Positions 1 to 8,861 of a stretch of DNA of 64,000 nucleotides are shown here, in pieces; positions within the stretch are counted from its first letter, which is position 1, and each line of letters opens with the position of its first letter. Where the stretch lies: the NCBI RefSeq assembly GCF_037024155.1, contig NZ_JAYKTS010000007.1, positions 1 to 64,000 on the forward strand, given 5' to 3'. The notes under the pieces are model-generated. The model did no database searches. It was not told where the DNA came from and worked only from the letters and a program-made list of their open reading frames with translations. The translations under genes were made by a program, and so were the position numbers. This DNA is from Bacillus sp. 2205SS5-2 (GTDB taxonomy: Bacteria > Bacillota > Bacilli > Bacillales > Bacillaceae_K).

Positions 1-357
1 GCATTCAAATAAAAAGAATGAGTAACAGTGCGGAGCCATACTTCGCTCACAACTGAACTCATTCCCTTGTCCGGTTTTTAGGTTTTGAGAAAAAGAGAGT
101 TGGATTTTCTCTATATAATCACTGTAAATGACGAGGAGCCAAAATTTATCGACCGTCGTTGGATGAATATCACGAGTTTATTTACGTGTTGGCATGATTC
201 TAGTGTCTAATGATGGTAGAGTTTCAATCGTTTCTCAATGACTCTCTTCAATGTTCATTAACAAGAGAGTCACGGAAAAATAGTTCCCCTTTTTGTTCTA
301 CTCTAGTAATTCCACTCATATTAATTACTAGATAAAAGAAAGCAAGGGGTGGAAGAA
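1..357. other. No gene recognised at the left edge
   Basis: No convincing reading frame is seen in this stretch. It contains a TATAAT hexamer at 114-119 with no well spaced -35 partner and an inverted repeat at 239-272. It may be the leader or terminator region of a gene lying left of the window. Confidence 0.5.
239..272. repeat. 10-bp inverted repeat (hairpin)
   Basis: TGACTCTCTT at 239-248 is matched exactly by AAGAGAGTCA at 263-272, leaving a 14-base loop. No T-tract follows on either strand, so a simple intrinsic terminator is unlikely. It could be a protein-binding palindrome or an RNA structure upstream of the small gene that starts at 358. Confidence 0.6.
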
Positions 358-621
358 GTGAAGAGTGAGATTGAACAGGCTTTAAGAATAAAAAGCTCAG
401 CCCTAGATGTGATCGAAGTACTTGTAAAAGAAGACCATCCTGCAACACAAGAACAATTAAAGTATGCACTTGAGCTGATGTCGCGATGTTTGTGTGATTT
501 AGTCAATGTATACACGCATGTAAGTGAAGATCATCATGCGGTATTAAAAGGAGCTATCACCAAATCAAAAATTTGCTCCAATCTTATCAACCTCAATTTG
601 AAGGTAACAAAAAAGGTGTAG
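358..621 (+). CDS. Small hypothetical protein, 87 aa
   Basis: I do not recognise this family. The GTG at 358 is chosen because an AAGGGGTGG ribosome-binding site at 344-352 is correctly spaced for it; an in-frame GTG at 349 is overlapped by that site. The product is soluble-looking and mostly helical, with two cysteines in a MSRCLCDLV stretch and a His-rich SEDHHAVL segment in the middle, and a basic C-terminus. There is no signal peptide or membrane segment. The stop codon lies inside the stem of a terminator, so the gene is probably monocistronic. It sits upstream of ptsH, where B. subtilis has ptsG. Confidence 0.6.
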   Translation: MKSEIEQALRIKSSALDVIEVLVKEDHPATQEQLKYALELMSRCLCDLVNVYTHVSEDHHAVLKGAITKSKICSNLINLNLKVTKKV

Positions 622-641
622 CGAATGCGCTATACTTTTTT
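616..641 (+). terminator. Intrinsic terminator of the 358-621 gene
   Basis: GTGTAGCG / CGCTATAC form an 8-bp stem (one G-U pair) around AATG, followed by six T residues. The stem contains the TAG stop of the upstream gene. Confidence 0.85.
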
Positions 642-680
642 GTAAAGATAAGAAAGTATAAAAATTTTGGAGTTAGATGA

Positions 681-806
681 GTGTCTAGCTCCAGGCGCCA
701 TCAGCTCTACGGTCATAAGCCAATCCGCCCAAAAGGTCAAAGGGCGACCTTTCAGTCGGCTCGTCTTATGCTTGTCGCTGATAAGCGGGCGCCTTGCGCT
801 TTTCTT
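681..806. repeat. Family II structured repeat, copy 1
   Basis: It begins GTGTCTAGCTCCAGGCGCC and ends GGGCGCCTTGCGCTTTTC, with an internal CATAAGCC...GGCTCGTCTTATG inverted pair. The same layout recurs at 19293-19539 (twice) and in degenerate form at 20831-20956. The element is palindromic enough to fold in RNA. It is GC-richer than its surroundings. From memory, similar imperfect palindromes are common between genes in Bacillaceae. Confidence 0.8.
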
Positions 807-916
807 ATTGAGTAGTCAAATATATGGGGAATAGAAAAGTAAGCGATTACAAAAGTGAAATATGTAAACATAAGATGACAACTTTGCGAAATACTAAAAA
901 AAAGCGGGTTTTCTAA

Positions 917-945
917 TTGAATAACAGATAAAAGCATGATATTGT
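917..945 (+). promoter_or_regulatory. Candidate sigma-A promoter for ptsHI
   Basis: TTGAAT (917-922), a 17-bp spacer and TATTGT (940-945) match the sigma-A consensus at four of six positions in the -35 box and five of six in the -10 box. The start of transcription would lie about 100 bases before ptsH. Rest of the 622-1051 gap: repeat copy 1 and AT-rich sequence. Confidence 0.45.
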
Positions 946-1051
946 TTTTAATTGAAAAGTACTTCACAAAGTCAGATTAATGAAGAGAGTGTAGAGTCGC
1001 TTTTTTAATTTACATGACGTAGTGAAGGATAAAAAAGGAGAGATATTTAAT

Positions 1052-1318
1052 ATGACTCAAAAACAATTTACAATTACAGCTGATACAGGCATTCATGCAC
1101 GTCCCGCAACACTATTAGTTCAAACTGCAAGTAAGTTTGATTCTGAAGTTCACTTAGAGTATAAAGGCAAAAAAGTAAACTTGAAATCCATTATGGGTGT
1201 TATGTCTCTTGGGGTTGGAAAAGGCGGAGAAATCACAATTATTACTGAAGGAAATGATGAGCAGGAGGCATTAAATAGTCTAGATGAGACGTTGCGCAAA
1301 GAAGGTTTGGCAGAGTAA
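1052..1318 (+). CDS. ptsH: Phosphocarrier protein HPr
   Basis: HPr passes phosphate from enzyme I to the sugar-specific EIIA domains of the phosphotransferase system, in the cytoplasm. The ATG at 1052 gives 88 residues, the normal family length; upstream in-frame codons lack a family match. The AAGGAG at 1035-1040 is the ribosome-binding site. The catalytic histidine is at His15 in the motif [10 protein letters not shown]. Ser46, in [10 protein letters not shown], is the site phosphorylated by HPr kinase; in Bacillaceae HPr(Ser-P) is the corepressor of CcpA. Both residues are present, so this HPr should serve both transport and catabolite repression. It overlaps ptsI by one base (TAATG). Confidence 0.98.
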   Translation: MTQKQFTITADTGIHARPATLLVQTASKFDSEVHLEYKGKKVNLKSIMGVMSLGVGKGGEITIITEGNDEQEALNSLDETLRKEGLAE

Positions 1319-3039
1319 TGTCAACAGTTTTAAAAGGAATTGCCGCTTCTAGCGGGATAGCAATAGCTAAAGCATATCGTCTAGTCGAGCCAAATCTATC
1401 TTTTGAAAAAAAGACAGTTGAAAACCCAACAAATGAGGTTGCTCGATTTCAAGAAGCTATATCCACCTCAAAATCAGAGCTAGAAGCCATCAAAGAGGCT
1501 GCTAGAATTGATCTTGGAGAGGATAAAGCAGCAATCTTTGAAGCACACTTGCTCGTCTTAAGTGACCCAGAGTTGATTGGACCGATTGAAGATCAAATTA
1601 AAAGCCAAAGTATGAACGCGGAAAGTTCATTGAAGGAAACAGCAGATATGTTTATATCTATGTTTGAAAGCATGGATAATGAATACATGAAAGAACGTGC
1701 TGCAGATATTCGTGATGTGACGAAGCGTGTTCTCTCTCACTTATTGGGCGTTCAGATTGTCAATCCAAGCATGATTTCCGAAGAAGTGATTGTTGTTGCA
1801 CAAGATTTAACACCATCGGATACCGCTCAATTAAACAAAAAATTTGTAAAAGGGTTTACAACGGATATCGGTGGACGAACATCTCACTCTGCTATCATGG
1901 CTCGTTCATTGGAAATTCCAGCCGTAGTTGGAACAAAAAACGCAACCTCTGAAATCCAAAATGGAGACATCATTATCATCGATGGTTTAAATGGGGAAGT
2001 ACATATCAACCCGACGGCTGAAATTGTTTCAAAATATGAAGAGATGAACGAAGTATATGAAGGACAAAAAGCAGAGTGGGCGAAGCTGGTCAATGAAAAG
2101 ACTATTACTGCTGACGGTCATCATGTTGAACTTGCAGCAAATATTGGTACACCGAATGACTTAGAAGGAGTTCAAAACAACGGTGGAGAAGCTGTTGGTT
2201 TGTATAGAACTGAATTTCTCTACATGGGTCGTGAAGAGCTACCAACAGAAGACGAACAATTTGAATCCTACAAGGCTGTTCTCGAAGGCATGGCAGGAAA
2301 ACCGGTTGTGGTCAGAACGTTAGATATTGGTGGAGATAAAGAACTCTCTTATCTAAATTTACCACATGAGATGAATCCTTTCTTAGGCTATCGTGCCATT
2401 CGTTTATGTTTAGATCAACAAGATATATTCCGTACACAGCTAAGAGCTTTGTTACGCGCAAGTATTTATGGGAATCTTAAAATCATGTTCCCAATGATTT
2501 CAAACTTAGATGAATTTAGACAAGCAAAAGGAATTCTGCAAGAGGAACAACAAAAATTGGTATCTGAAGGGGTTCAAGTTGCAGAAGCAATCGAAGTAGG
2601 CATTATGGTAGAAATACCATCTACTGCTGTAATGGCAGATCTCTTTGCTAAAGAAGTCGATTTTTTCAGCATAGGTACCAATGATTTAATCCAATACACG
2701 ATGGCTGCTGACCGAATGAATGAGCGTATATCTTATTTATATCAACCATACAACCCAGCTATTCTTCGTTTAGTGAAAATGGTCATTGACGCTGCTCATA
2801 AAGAGGGGAAATGGACTGGAATGTGTGGAGAAATGGCTGGCGATGAAATTGCCATACCACTTCTACTTGGTCTCGGATTAGATGAATTCTCTATGAGTGC
2901 AACTTCTATTTTAAAAGCTCGCTCACAACTACGTGATCTTTCTAAAGTGGAAATGGAAGCTTTGGCTCAGAATGCGTTACAAATGCATACTAATGACGAA
3001 GTGATTGCTGAAGTTAAACGTGTGCTTGAAATGGTGTAA
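1318..3039 (+). CDS. ptsI: PTS enzyme I (phosphoenolpyruvate-protein phosphotransferase)
   Basis: Enzyme I takes phosphate from PEP and loads His15 of HPr, the first step of the PTS. The 573 residues match the usual length of about 570. The phosphohistidine domain carries the active-site His190 in [13 protein letters not shown]. The C-terminal PEP-binding barrel has [15 protein letters not shown] and the [14 protein letters not shown] and GMCGEMAGD segments of the family. The start codon overlaps the ptsH stop, so the two are translationally coupled. A hairpin terminator follows at 3091. No ptsG lies upstream, unlike B. subtilis. Confidence 0.98.
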   Translation: MSTVLKGIAASSGIAIAKAYRLVEPNLSFEKKTVENPTNEVARFQEAISTSKSELEAIKEAARIDLGEDKAAIFEAHLLVLSDPELIGPIEDQIKSQSMNAESSLKETADMFISMFESMDNEYMKERAADIRDVTKRVLSHLLGVQIVNPSMISEEVIVVAQDLTPSDTAQLNKKFVKGFTTDIGGRTSHSAIMARSLEIPAVVGTKNATSEIQNGDIIIIDGLNGEVHINPTAEIVSKYEEMNEVYEGQKAEWAKLVNEKTITADGHHVELAANIGTPNDLEGVQNNGGEAVGLYRTEFLYMGREELPTEDEQFESYKAVLEGMAGKPVVVRTLDIGGDKELSYLNLPHEMNPFLGYRAIRLCLDQQDIFRTQLRALLRASIYGNLKIMFPMISNLDEFRQAKGILQEEQQKLVSEGVQVAEAIEVGIMVEIPSTAVMADLFAKEVDFFSIGTNDLIQYTMAADRMNERISYLYQPYNPAILRLVKMVIDAAHKEGKWTGMCGEMAGDEIAIPLLLGLGLDEFSMSATSILKARSQLRDLSKVEMEALAQNALQMHTNDEVIAEVKRVLEMV

Positions 3040-3090
3040 TAATAACCTAAATATTCGATTAGGAATATTAAGAGCTGAACATGGAAAGTT

Positions 3091-3130
3091 AAGGCCGAAT
3101 GGACTAGATCCAGTCGGTCTTACTTTTTGG
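3091..3130 (+). terminator. Terminator of ptsHI
   Basis: AAGGCCGAATGG and CCAGTCGGTCTT pair imperfectly around a short loop and are followed by TACTTTTTGG. The T-tract is interrupted by AC, so it is a moderate terminator. Confidence 0.65.
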
Positions 3131-3163
3131 GCCTTTACCGAAACTTTGTTGCTTTTACCACAA

Positions 3164-3258
3164 GGTTCTTTTCGTATACATTGTGGCTCTTTCATCTGAT
3201 TTTTGACTAAGTCTTTCATTCACTGTTGATTTCCATCAAAAACAGACGAAATGATTTT
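3164..3258 (-). repeat. Family I MITE-like repeat, partial copy
   Basis: The end GGTTCTTTTCGTATACATTG and the internal CACTGTTGATTTCCATCAAA and AGACGAAATGAT segments match the reverse complement of the family I consensus. The other end is missing beyond about 3258. Confidence 0.8.
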
Positions 3259-3406
3259 CGGAGCTTTGAGTAAAGCGGGATATAAAGATCCTAGACATAA
3301 AAGAAATAATTAATGATTTATTCGGTTTAGGAAGAGAAAAAGAGGGTATTCTATAATTAAGCATAAAATTGGAGATTTTCACGAATCCCCCCTTTTTCCT
3401 TCTGTT

Positions 3407-3432
3407 GAACCTGAGATATCAGGTTCTTTTTT
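3407..3432 (+). terminator. Orphan intrinsic terminator
   Basis: GAACCTGA / TCAGGTTC form a perfect 8-bp stem with a GATA loop and six T residues. No gene is seen directly upstream. A short frame at 3251-3307 (MIFGALSKAGYKDPRHKRNN) precedes it and could be the decayed end of a lost gene, but that is guesswork. A TATAAT at 3437-3442 just downstream could be the -10 of the next gene. Confidence 0.75.
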
Positions 3433-3549
3433 GGTGTATAATAAAGCAGAATAAACGACTAAGATAAGGTCTATATAGCGGTCGAACATTTGCCTGCCAC
3501 AACTTAGTATTATGCTTTGTCATTTCATTAGTCAGGAAGGATTGTTTTT

Positions 3550-4419
3550 ATGAAGGTGAAAATTGGGTTTATTGGTCTTGGTGTGATGGGAACAAGTATG
3601 GCTAGGAATTTATTAAAAGCGGATTATTCAGTGACCGTATTTACTCGAACAAAAGTGAAAGCTGTTCATATTCTAGAAGAGGGAGCGGAATGGGCTGAAA
3701 CTCCCAATCAAGTGGTTGAAGTGGCCGATGTTGTTATTACGATGCTTGGATTCCCTACGGATGTGCGCGAAATCTATTTAAGTGAAAATGGTCTCATTCC
3801 TAATGGTAGAAGGGGTCAAGTGTTTATTGATATGACCACATCAGAGCCTGCCCTTGCTAAAAAGCTTTATACAGAAGGTGAAAAGTATGGGATACATATA
3901 GTAGATGCTCCTGTTTCGGGTGGAGATATAGGAGCTAGAAAAGGGACACTCTCTATTATGGTTGGTGGAGAGGAAGAGGTATTTCGCCAAATTTTACCCA
4001 TTCTTACTGAAATGGGAGAAAAGATTATCTATCAAGGTTCGGCTGGTGCTGGTCAACACACGAAAATGTGTAACCAAATTGCTATTTGTACTAATATGAT
4101 AGGTGTTTGCGAGGCATTAGTGTACGGAAACAAAGCGGGTTTAGACTTAGATAGAGTGCTTGAAAGTATCTCTACGGGTGCAGCTGGAAGTTGGTCATTA
4201 TCGAATTTAGCCCCAAGAATACTGAATCAGGATTTTGAACCAGGATTTTATATTAAACATTTTTTGAAAGATTTGCGAATCGCTCTGTATGAAATCAAAA
4301 TGATGGATATTGAACTGCCAGGATTATCATTAGCAATCGAACTTTATGAAGACCTTTCGAATCAGGGAGAAGAAAATAGTGGAACTCAGGCTCTCTATAA
4401 ATTTTGGGGAAAAGAATGA
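3550..4419 (+). CDS. ykwC: 3-hydroxyisobutyrate dehydrogenase-like beta-hydroxyacid dehydrogenase (YkwC type)
   Basis: A cytoplasmic NAD(P)-dependent oxidoreductase of the 3-hydroxyisobutyrate / tartronate semialdehyde reductase family; the physiological substrate cannot be read from the sequence. The N-terminal Rossmann motif is GFIGLGVMGTSMARNL. The substrate-binding signature DAPVSGGDIGARKGTLSIM is near residue 120, and the catalytic lysine is in GAGQHTKMCNQI near residue 170. The length of 289 is normal. AGGAAGGA before the ATG at 3550 is the ribosome-binding site. The position between ptsI and patA matches ykwC of B. subtilis, with mcpC, pbpH and kinA of that species missing here. Confidence 0.85.
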   Translation: MKVKIGFIGLGVMGTSMARNLLKADYSVTVFTRTKVKAVHILEEGAEWAETPNQVVEVADVVITMLGFPTDVREIYLSENGLIPNGRRGQVFIDMTTSEPALAKKLYTEGEKYGIHIVDAPVSGGDIGARKGTLSIMVGGEEEVFRQILPILTEMGEKIIYQGSAGAGQHTKMCNQIAICTNMIGVCEALVYGNKAGLDLDRVLESISTGAAGSWSLSNLAPRILNQDFEPGFYIKHFLKDLRIALYEIKMMDIELPGLSLAIELYEDLSNQGEENSGTQALYKFWGKE

Positions 4420-4584
4420 TTGATAATCCGTAATATAAATGATCCAATTAGTGGAAATGTATTCCTCTAATGAAAATGAGATGAATTATTATCATGAAAT
4501 TTTTGTTATTACTACTCTGATGGTGTCTAGAATACCAAATGTTTCTATCGAATAGTAAAAATAAACGCAAGAGTGAGATGGTAA

Positions 4585-4617
4585 ATTAAAGCAGTGAGGT
4601 ATATACTCACTGCTTTA
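4585..4617 (-). terminator. Terminator of patA
   Basis: An 11-bp perfect stem (AAAGCAGTGAG / CTCACTGCTTT) with a short AT loop overlaps the patA stop codon. On the minus strand it is followed by TTTAATTT, a weak T-tract. Confidence 0.7.
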
Positions 4618-5761
4618 ATTTGTTTAAGAAGTCGTGTAGCCGGTTGAGACCTTCTTCTAAGGATTCCATTGAACAAGCAAAACTTAAACGGAAATATCCC
4701 TCCCCGTACTGAGGAAAGGCACTTCCCGGGACAACGGCAACTTTTGCCTCCCGAGCAAGTTGTAATGAAAACTGCAATGAGTTTAGTTCAAGGAAGGCTG
4801 GTATTTTTACGAAAAAATAAAAAGCACCATCGGGTAATATCGTCTCAAGTTCCATGTCAATTAATCGCTGATAAACATAATCACGACGCAAGCGATACGT
4901 GTTTCGCATCTGGTGACTGTCAGCTTGATTTGAGGATAAAGCCTTCAATGCTGCTTTTTGAGAAATTGATGACGCACACGAAACATTGTACTGATGAACT
5001 TTTAGAATATGTTTAGTGATCTTTTCTGGTGCTAAAACGAAACCAATTCGCCAACCGGTCATACTATGTGATTTTGATAACCCATTAATGACAATGGTCT
5101 GTTCCTTCAAAAACGAAGCAATGGATACATGAGCAGTATCATAAGATAGCGTACTATATATTTCATCTGCCAAAATAAAGATATCACGCCCTTTCAATAA
5201 GTCTGCTATGTCTATTAATTCTTGTCTAGATAGACTCACTCCGGTTGGGTTAGAAGGATAAGGAAGAACTACACAGCGAGTTTTCTCTGTTAAGGATTTT
5301 TCAATTAATGATGCTGTTAATTTAAATGAATGTTTACTTGTATCTACGTAAACAGGCGTTGCTTCGCATAATCGGATTAAAGGCTCATAACCTGGATAGA
5401 CGGGTCCTGGGAGAACCACTTCCGTACCAGGCGACAAAATTGTTCGAAAACTAGCGTCTATTGCTTGTGAGGCTCCTGATGTGACAATGATTTCATCAGG
5501 AGAATAGTTAAGCTGGTATTTGTCACAAAAATAATCAACTGCTTTATTTCTTAAGTCTAAGTATCCAGCGTTATGCGTATAGGTAGTATCATTATTTTGA
5601 ATGGCAGAAATTCCAGCGGCCTTCACTTCTTCAGGTGTGGGGAAGTCTGGTTGTCCAATTGAAAAAGAGATCATACCCTCCATATTTGCAACGAGATTAA
5701 AGAATTGGCGAATACCGGAAAGTTCGATTGATTGAACTTGTGAGTTGATAAGGTGTTCCAT
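4607..5761 (-). CDS. patA: Aminotransferase A (PLP-dependent, fold type I)
   Basis: PatA-type class I aminotransferases make LL-diaminopimelate-pathway intermediates or act on aromatic and other amino acids; in B. subtilis PatA is linked to lysine and DAP synthesis. The start ATG at 5761 (MEHLINSQ) follows AAAGGATG; a longer frame reaching 5785 lacks family similarity. The PLP lysine lies in INGLSKSHSMTGWRIGF and other family motifs are YPGYEPLIRL, VVLPYPSNPTGVSLS and ADEIYS. The 384 residues fit the family. It is divergent from the Mg transporter gene and followed in this order by cheV and ykyB, as in B. subtilis. The acetyl-DAP genes dapH and dapL are 16 kb away. Confidence 0.9.
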   Translation of the reverse strand: MEHLINSQVQSIELSGIRQFFNLVANMEGMISFSIGQPDFPTPEEVKAAGISAIQNNDTTYTHNAGYLDLRNKAVDYFCDKYQLNYSPDEIIVTSGASQAIDASFRTILSPGTEVVLPGPVYPGYEPLIRLCEATPVYVDTSKHSFKLTASLIEKSLTEKTRCVVLPYPSNPTGVSLSRQELIDIADLLKGRDIFILADEIYSTLSYDTAHVSIASFLKEQTIVINGLSKSHSMTGWRIGFVLAPEKITKHILKVHQYNVSCASSISQKAALKALSSNQADSHQMRNTYRLRRDYVYQRLIDMELETILPDGAFYFFVKIPAFLELNSLQFSLQLAREAKVAVVPGSAFPQYGEGYFRLSFACSMESLEEGLNRLHDFLNKLKQ

Positions 5762-5870
5762 TAAATTCATCCTTTCAAAGATCATTAGTACTATTTTAAC
5801 GTAAACAGGGTTAAGAGGAGAAGAGATGGGATAAATATAATTAACCTTCCATTAAGGAGATAAATAAAAA

Positions 5871-6860
5871 ATGATTAGAACTTGTGTAATCAAAAAGAAC
5901 GGTAAGGCAATAAAGGAGGTCCCGTTACATGCCGTCAATGATGAGGATGTAGCATGGTATTGGGTTGATTTTACCTCTCCTACAACTCAAGAGATAAAAG
6001 AATTGTCTCGCTTTTTTCAATTTCACCCTTTAGCGATTGAAGACTGTATCGAAGATTTTAGTCCACGACCGAAAATCGATTTTTACGATCAGTATAATTT
6101 CTTATTGCTACATGGAGTGAATCAATCAACATTAGGTGCATTTGAAGTGAATATATTTGTTAACGAACGATTTATCGTCACATTTCATAAAAAGCCAGTA
6201 AATGAAGTAAGCAATCTATGGAATCAATTAGAACATGAAGTTTACAAATACTCTCCATATAACATTATGCATTCAATCATTGATAAGTTGGTAGATGATT
6301 ATTTTTCGCCTGTTTACAAAATAGAGGATCGTCTAAATGCGATAGAAGATCATACTGATGAAAATGCCTCATATGACTTAATGGATGATTTATTTGATGT
6401 ACGTCATGAAATGTCTAAGCTTCGCCGCTCCCTTATTCCGATGAGAGATTTAGTTTACCGAATATTAAATTCTGAACGTCTTCGTTTTTTAAAAGATGAA
6501 GAATTATATTTTAATGATGTTTATGATCACCTTATCAAACTGGTGGAGATGGTAGAATCCTATCGAGAATTTTCTTCGGATATTCGTGATAACTATTTAT
6601 CAATTAATTCAGACAAAATGAACAATATTATGATGACTTTAACTGTTATGACGACCATTTTTATGCCTCTTACTTTTATTGTAGGGGTTTATGGGATGAA
6701 CTTTGTCTATATGCCTGAATTAAATACACGGTATGGGTATTTTTTTGTTTGGGGCTTAATGATAGGAATTGCCATTTTAATGTTTAGTTTATTTATGAAA
6801 GTGGGCTGGCTACGATTTGGTCGCTCAAGGAAACAAAAAAGAAGGTCTATTAAGCTTTAA
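5871..6860 (+). CDS. corA: CorA-type divalent metal (Mg2+/Co2+) transporter
   Basis: A cytoplasmic-membrane channel for Mg2+ of the CorA / 2-TM-GxN family. The large N-terminal cytoplasmic domain (about residues 1-255) is followed by two C-terminal membrane helices. The signature YGMNF, which forms the ion-selectivity loop, ends the first helix near residue 275. The second helix (FFVWGLMIGIAILMFSLF) is followed by a basic cytoplasmic tail with RSRKQKRR. The length of 329 is typical. AAGGAGA at 5854-5860 is the ribosome-binding site for the ATG at 5871. The gene is divergent from patA and appears to be alone in its transcript. Confidence 0.92.
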   Translation: MIRTCVIKKNGKAIKEVPLHAVNDEDVAWYWVDFTSPTTQEIKELSRFFQFHPLAIEDCIEDFSPRPKIDFYDQYNFLLLHGVNQSTLGAFEVNIFVNERFIVTFHKKPVNEVSNLWNQLEHEVYKYSPYNIMHSIIDKLVDDYFSPVYKIEDRLNAIEDHTDENASYDLMDDLFDVRHEMSKLRRSLIPMRDLVYRILNSERLRFLKDEELYFNDVYDHLIKLVEMVESYREFSSDIRDNYLSINSDKMNNIMMTLTVMTTIFMPLTFIVGVYGMNFVYMPELNTRYGYFFVWGLMIGIAILMFSLFMKVGWLRFGRSRKQKRRSIKL

Positions 6861-6875
6861 TGTAAAAAAAGTGAT

Positions 6876-6898
6876 TGTGAAAACTGGTTGTTTTCACA
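6876..6898. repeat. Perfect 9-bp inverted repeat behind corA
   Basis: TGTGAAAAC (6876-6884) pairs with GTTTTCACA (6890-6898) around TGGTT. No T-tract follows on the plus strand, whereas the minus strand reads into a T-run. The remaining part of the gap up to 7163 shows only an extended -10 element before cheV. Confidence 0.6.
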
Positions 6899-7122
6899 AA
6901 TGATGTTGCTTTAGTTGCTGAATAAGTACTGTGAAAAAGAAGGGTTTAAGGTGTTTTTCATATTTGAGTGGGCGAATTCAACGGCTGACTCTTTCCTTTT
7001 TTGCACAAATTTAAGTGCATTTTTAAGACCAGTAATAACACACTTCTTCAGGGAAGAAACAGATCTGATTGTTTGTTTTTTTTATTAATACCAGAAAAGA
7101 TGTCTATAGTGCTGTCAATACG

Positions 7123-7131
7123 TGCTATATT
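7123..7131 (+). promoter_or_regulatory. Extended -10 element before cheV
   Basis: TGC-TATATT fits the TGn extended -10 pattern and would start transcription about 25 bases before the cheV ATG. No good -35 box and no sigma-D (TAAA...GCCGATAT) promoter is visible. Confidence 0.4.
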
Positions 7132-7163
7132 ATAAGAAATTAGAGAGAAAGTAGGGAAAATAA

Positions 7164-8069
7164 ATGTCTCATGATAAAGGAATTCTCCTAGAATCTGGCA
7201 CGAACGAATTAGAAATTGTTGAATTTGAAGTGAATGATAATAAATTTGGTATCAATGTTATTAAAGTGAAAGAAATTATCCAGCCGTTGCCGGTAACAAA
7301 AATTCCTCATTCACATTCGTACGTTGAAGGAATTATACAATTGCGAGGCGAGGTTCTTCCGGTCATTGATATGGAAAAGGTTCTTGGGTTAGAGAGAGCT
7401 GAAAAGCAAGAACAACAAAAATATATTGTTGCACAATTCAATCAACAAAAAGTGGTGTTTCATGTTCATAATGTCACTCAAATCCATCGAATTTCTTGGA
7501 AAGATATTGAGAAACCATCTGATATGTACCATGCTGGAAATACGAAAATAATTGGTGTAGTCAATCAAAATGAGGAGATGATTCTGTTATTAGATTTTGA
7601 AAGTATTTTAGTAGAAATCAATCCTGAGTCAGGTATACATATAAATCAAGTGAAAAAACTAGGATCTCGTGAACGATCAAATAAAAAATTGGTAATAGCT
7701 GAAGATTCCCCTTTGCTAAGGAAATTACTTCACGACACTCTTAATGAAGCGGGATATATGAATCTTGAGTTTTTTGAAAACGGTCAAGATGCACTCAATT
7801 ATTTAGAATCTCGTACTTCAGAACCTGGAGATATTGCTGAGAAAGTCCAAATTGTCATTACAGATATCGAAATGCCGCAAATGGATGGTCATCATTTGAC
7901 AAAGAGAATAAAAGAAAATAATGATTTAGCAAAATTACCAATCATCATTTTTTCATCATTAATTACAGAGGACCTTCGCCACAAAGGGGAAATAGTGGGG
8001 GCGCAAGAACAAATCAGTAAACCAGAGATCGAGAGATTAGTCTTGAAAATTGATGAATTAATATTGTAA
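7164..8069 (+). CDS. cheV: Chemotaxis coupling protein CheV (CheW domain plus response receiver)
   Basis: CheV couples chemoreceptors to the CheA kinase and is tuned by phosphorylation, giving adaptation. The N-terminal CheW-like domain covers about residues 14-150 and includes IQLRGEVLPVIDMEKVLG. The C-terminal receiver domain spans about 170-301, with the acidic pair in VIAEDSP and the phosphoacceptor Asp234 in VITDIEMPQMDG. Near the end, SKPEIERL supplies the conserved lysine. The length of 301 matches B. subtilis CheV. The order patA-cheV-ykyB is conserved. The ribosome-binding site (GTAGGGA) is weak. It implies a motile ancestor or host. Confidence 0.95.
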   Translation: MSHDKGILLESGTNELEIVEFEVNDNKFGINVIKVKEIIQPLPVTKIPHSHSYVEGIIQLRGEVLPVIDMEKVLGLERAEKQEQQKYIVAQFNQQKVVFHVHNVTQIHRISWKDIEKPSDMYHAGNTKIIGVVNQNEEMILLLDFESILVEINPESGIHINQVKKLGSRERSNKKLVIAEDSPLLRKLLHDTLNEAGYMNLEFFENGQDALNYLESRTSEPGDIAEKVQIVITDIEMPQMDGHHLTKRIKENNDLAKLPIIIFSSLITEDLRHKGEIVGAQEQISKPEIERLVLKIDELIL

Positions 8070-8220
8070 ATAAACGTGATTTCGTATCCCTTTTGCTGGT
8101 AATGCTTAAAATATGAGATAATCACGATATTCAGGATTAAGAGATAGGTGTGGGATGGAAAAATGTACAGAAATCTATTCAATCACTAGGTTGAATAGCA
8201 ATTCGAAAAGTAAATTAAAT

Positions 8221-8267
8221 AAAAAAGGAGTGTACATAGTTTTTTACTTGCACACTCCTTTTATTAT
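8221..8267 (+). terminator. Terminator of cheV
   Basis: AAAAGGAGTGT and ACACTCCTTTT form an 11-bp stem with a long 18-20 base loop and a TTTTATTATTT tail. The 8070-8393 gap otherwise shows nothing recognisable except a short GGCGGTTTTCGCAAAGG near 8271 that resembles one end of the family I repeat. Confidence 0.75.
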
Positions 8268-8393
8268 TTGGCGGTTTTCGCAAAGGAGTAAATTCCTTTG
8301 CTGATATGACATCGTGCCCCTGTTCTAGCGAGAAAACCTTACTGCTAGTTTATTCTTTGTGACAGAATCAACAAAGCTAATAAAAAGAACTTT

Positions 8394-8861
8394 TTAAAAA
8401 AAGCTATCGCCTAATTTTTTGAAAATAGGTTTTTCGTAACCTTTGTTCGCCCGTGGAATATGAGTGGTTTCTTCCTTCAATCCTGTATAATTTTGTAGGG
8501 TCTTTTTAGCATCAGTTAGACTCATACGACATTTTGGATTTCGAGTGTGCTCATCAAGATGGCCTAAATGAGGCAATGAATTGAAATCTTCTTTAGAAGG
8601 AGGAATGTGAAAAGTATACTCGCCACATCTTACTAAAACATCAGATTGTTGGCGACTGAATTTAGGGTTCTGAGAGAAGTGGAGACCAATTTTCGAGGCG
8701 CAGCCTTCTTTAAGCATTTTATGAATAGCTTGTTTTTTTAATGCATATAAAAATTTAGGATTAGGAGCGGTTTTTGCATGTCGATTGACCGTGAAAATAG
8801 ACTGTGCAATCATTAGTTTTGTTTGTGATTTAGTATGGGGAATTAAATCAGAATTTTTCAA
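8394..8861 (-). CDS. ykyB: YkyB family protein
   Basis: A conserved Bacillaceae protein of unknown function; the central VNRHAKTAPNPKFLYALKK and IGLHFSQNPKFSRQQSDVL segments identify the family. The start is TTG at 8861, placed by an AAAGGAG ribosome-binding site eight bases away; no ATG gives a better fit. It is 155 residues, soluble and strongly basic, with no signal peptide. It lies convergent to cheV, as in B. subtilis, where it is also next to cheV. The basic character and many histidines would allow nucleic-acid binding, but that is only inference. Confidence 0.85.
   Translation of the reverse strand: MKNSDLIPHTKSQTKLMIAQSIFTVNRHAKTAPNPKFLYALKKQAIHKMLKEGCASKIGLHFSQNPKFSRQQSDVLVRCGEYTFHIPPSKEDFNSLPHLGHLDEHTRNPKCRMSLTDAKKTLQNYTGLKEETTHIPRANKGYEKPIFKKLGDSFF

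Noticed and set aside
8155-8307. Small frame between cheV and its terminator
   Set aside because: It has an acceptable ribosome-binding site but runs straight through the cheV terminator hairpin and ends in low-complexity sequence.
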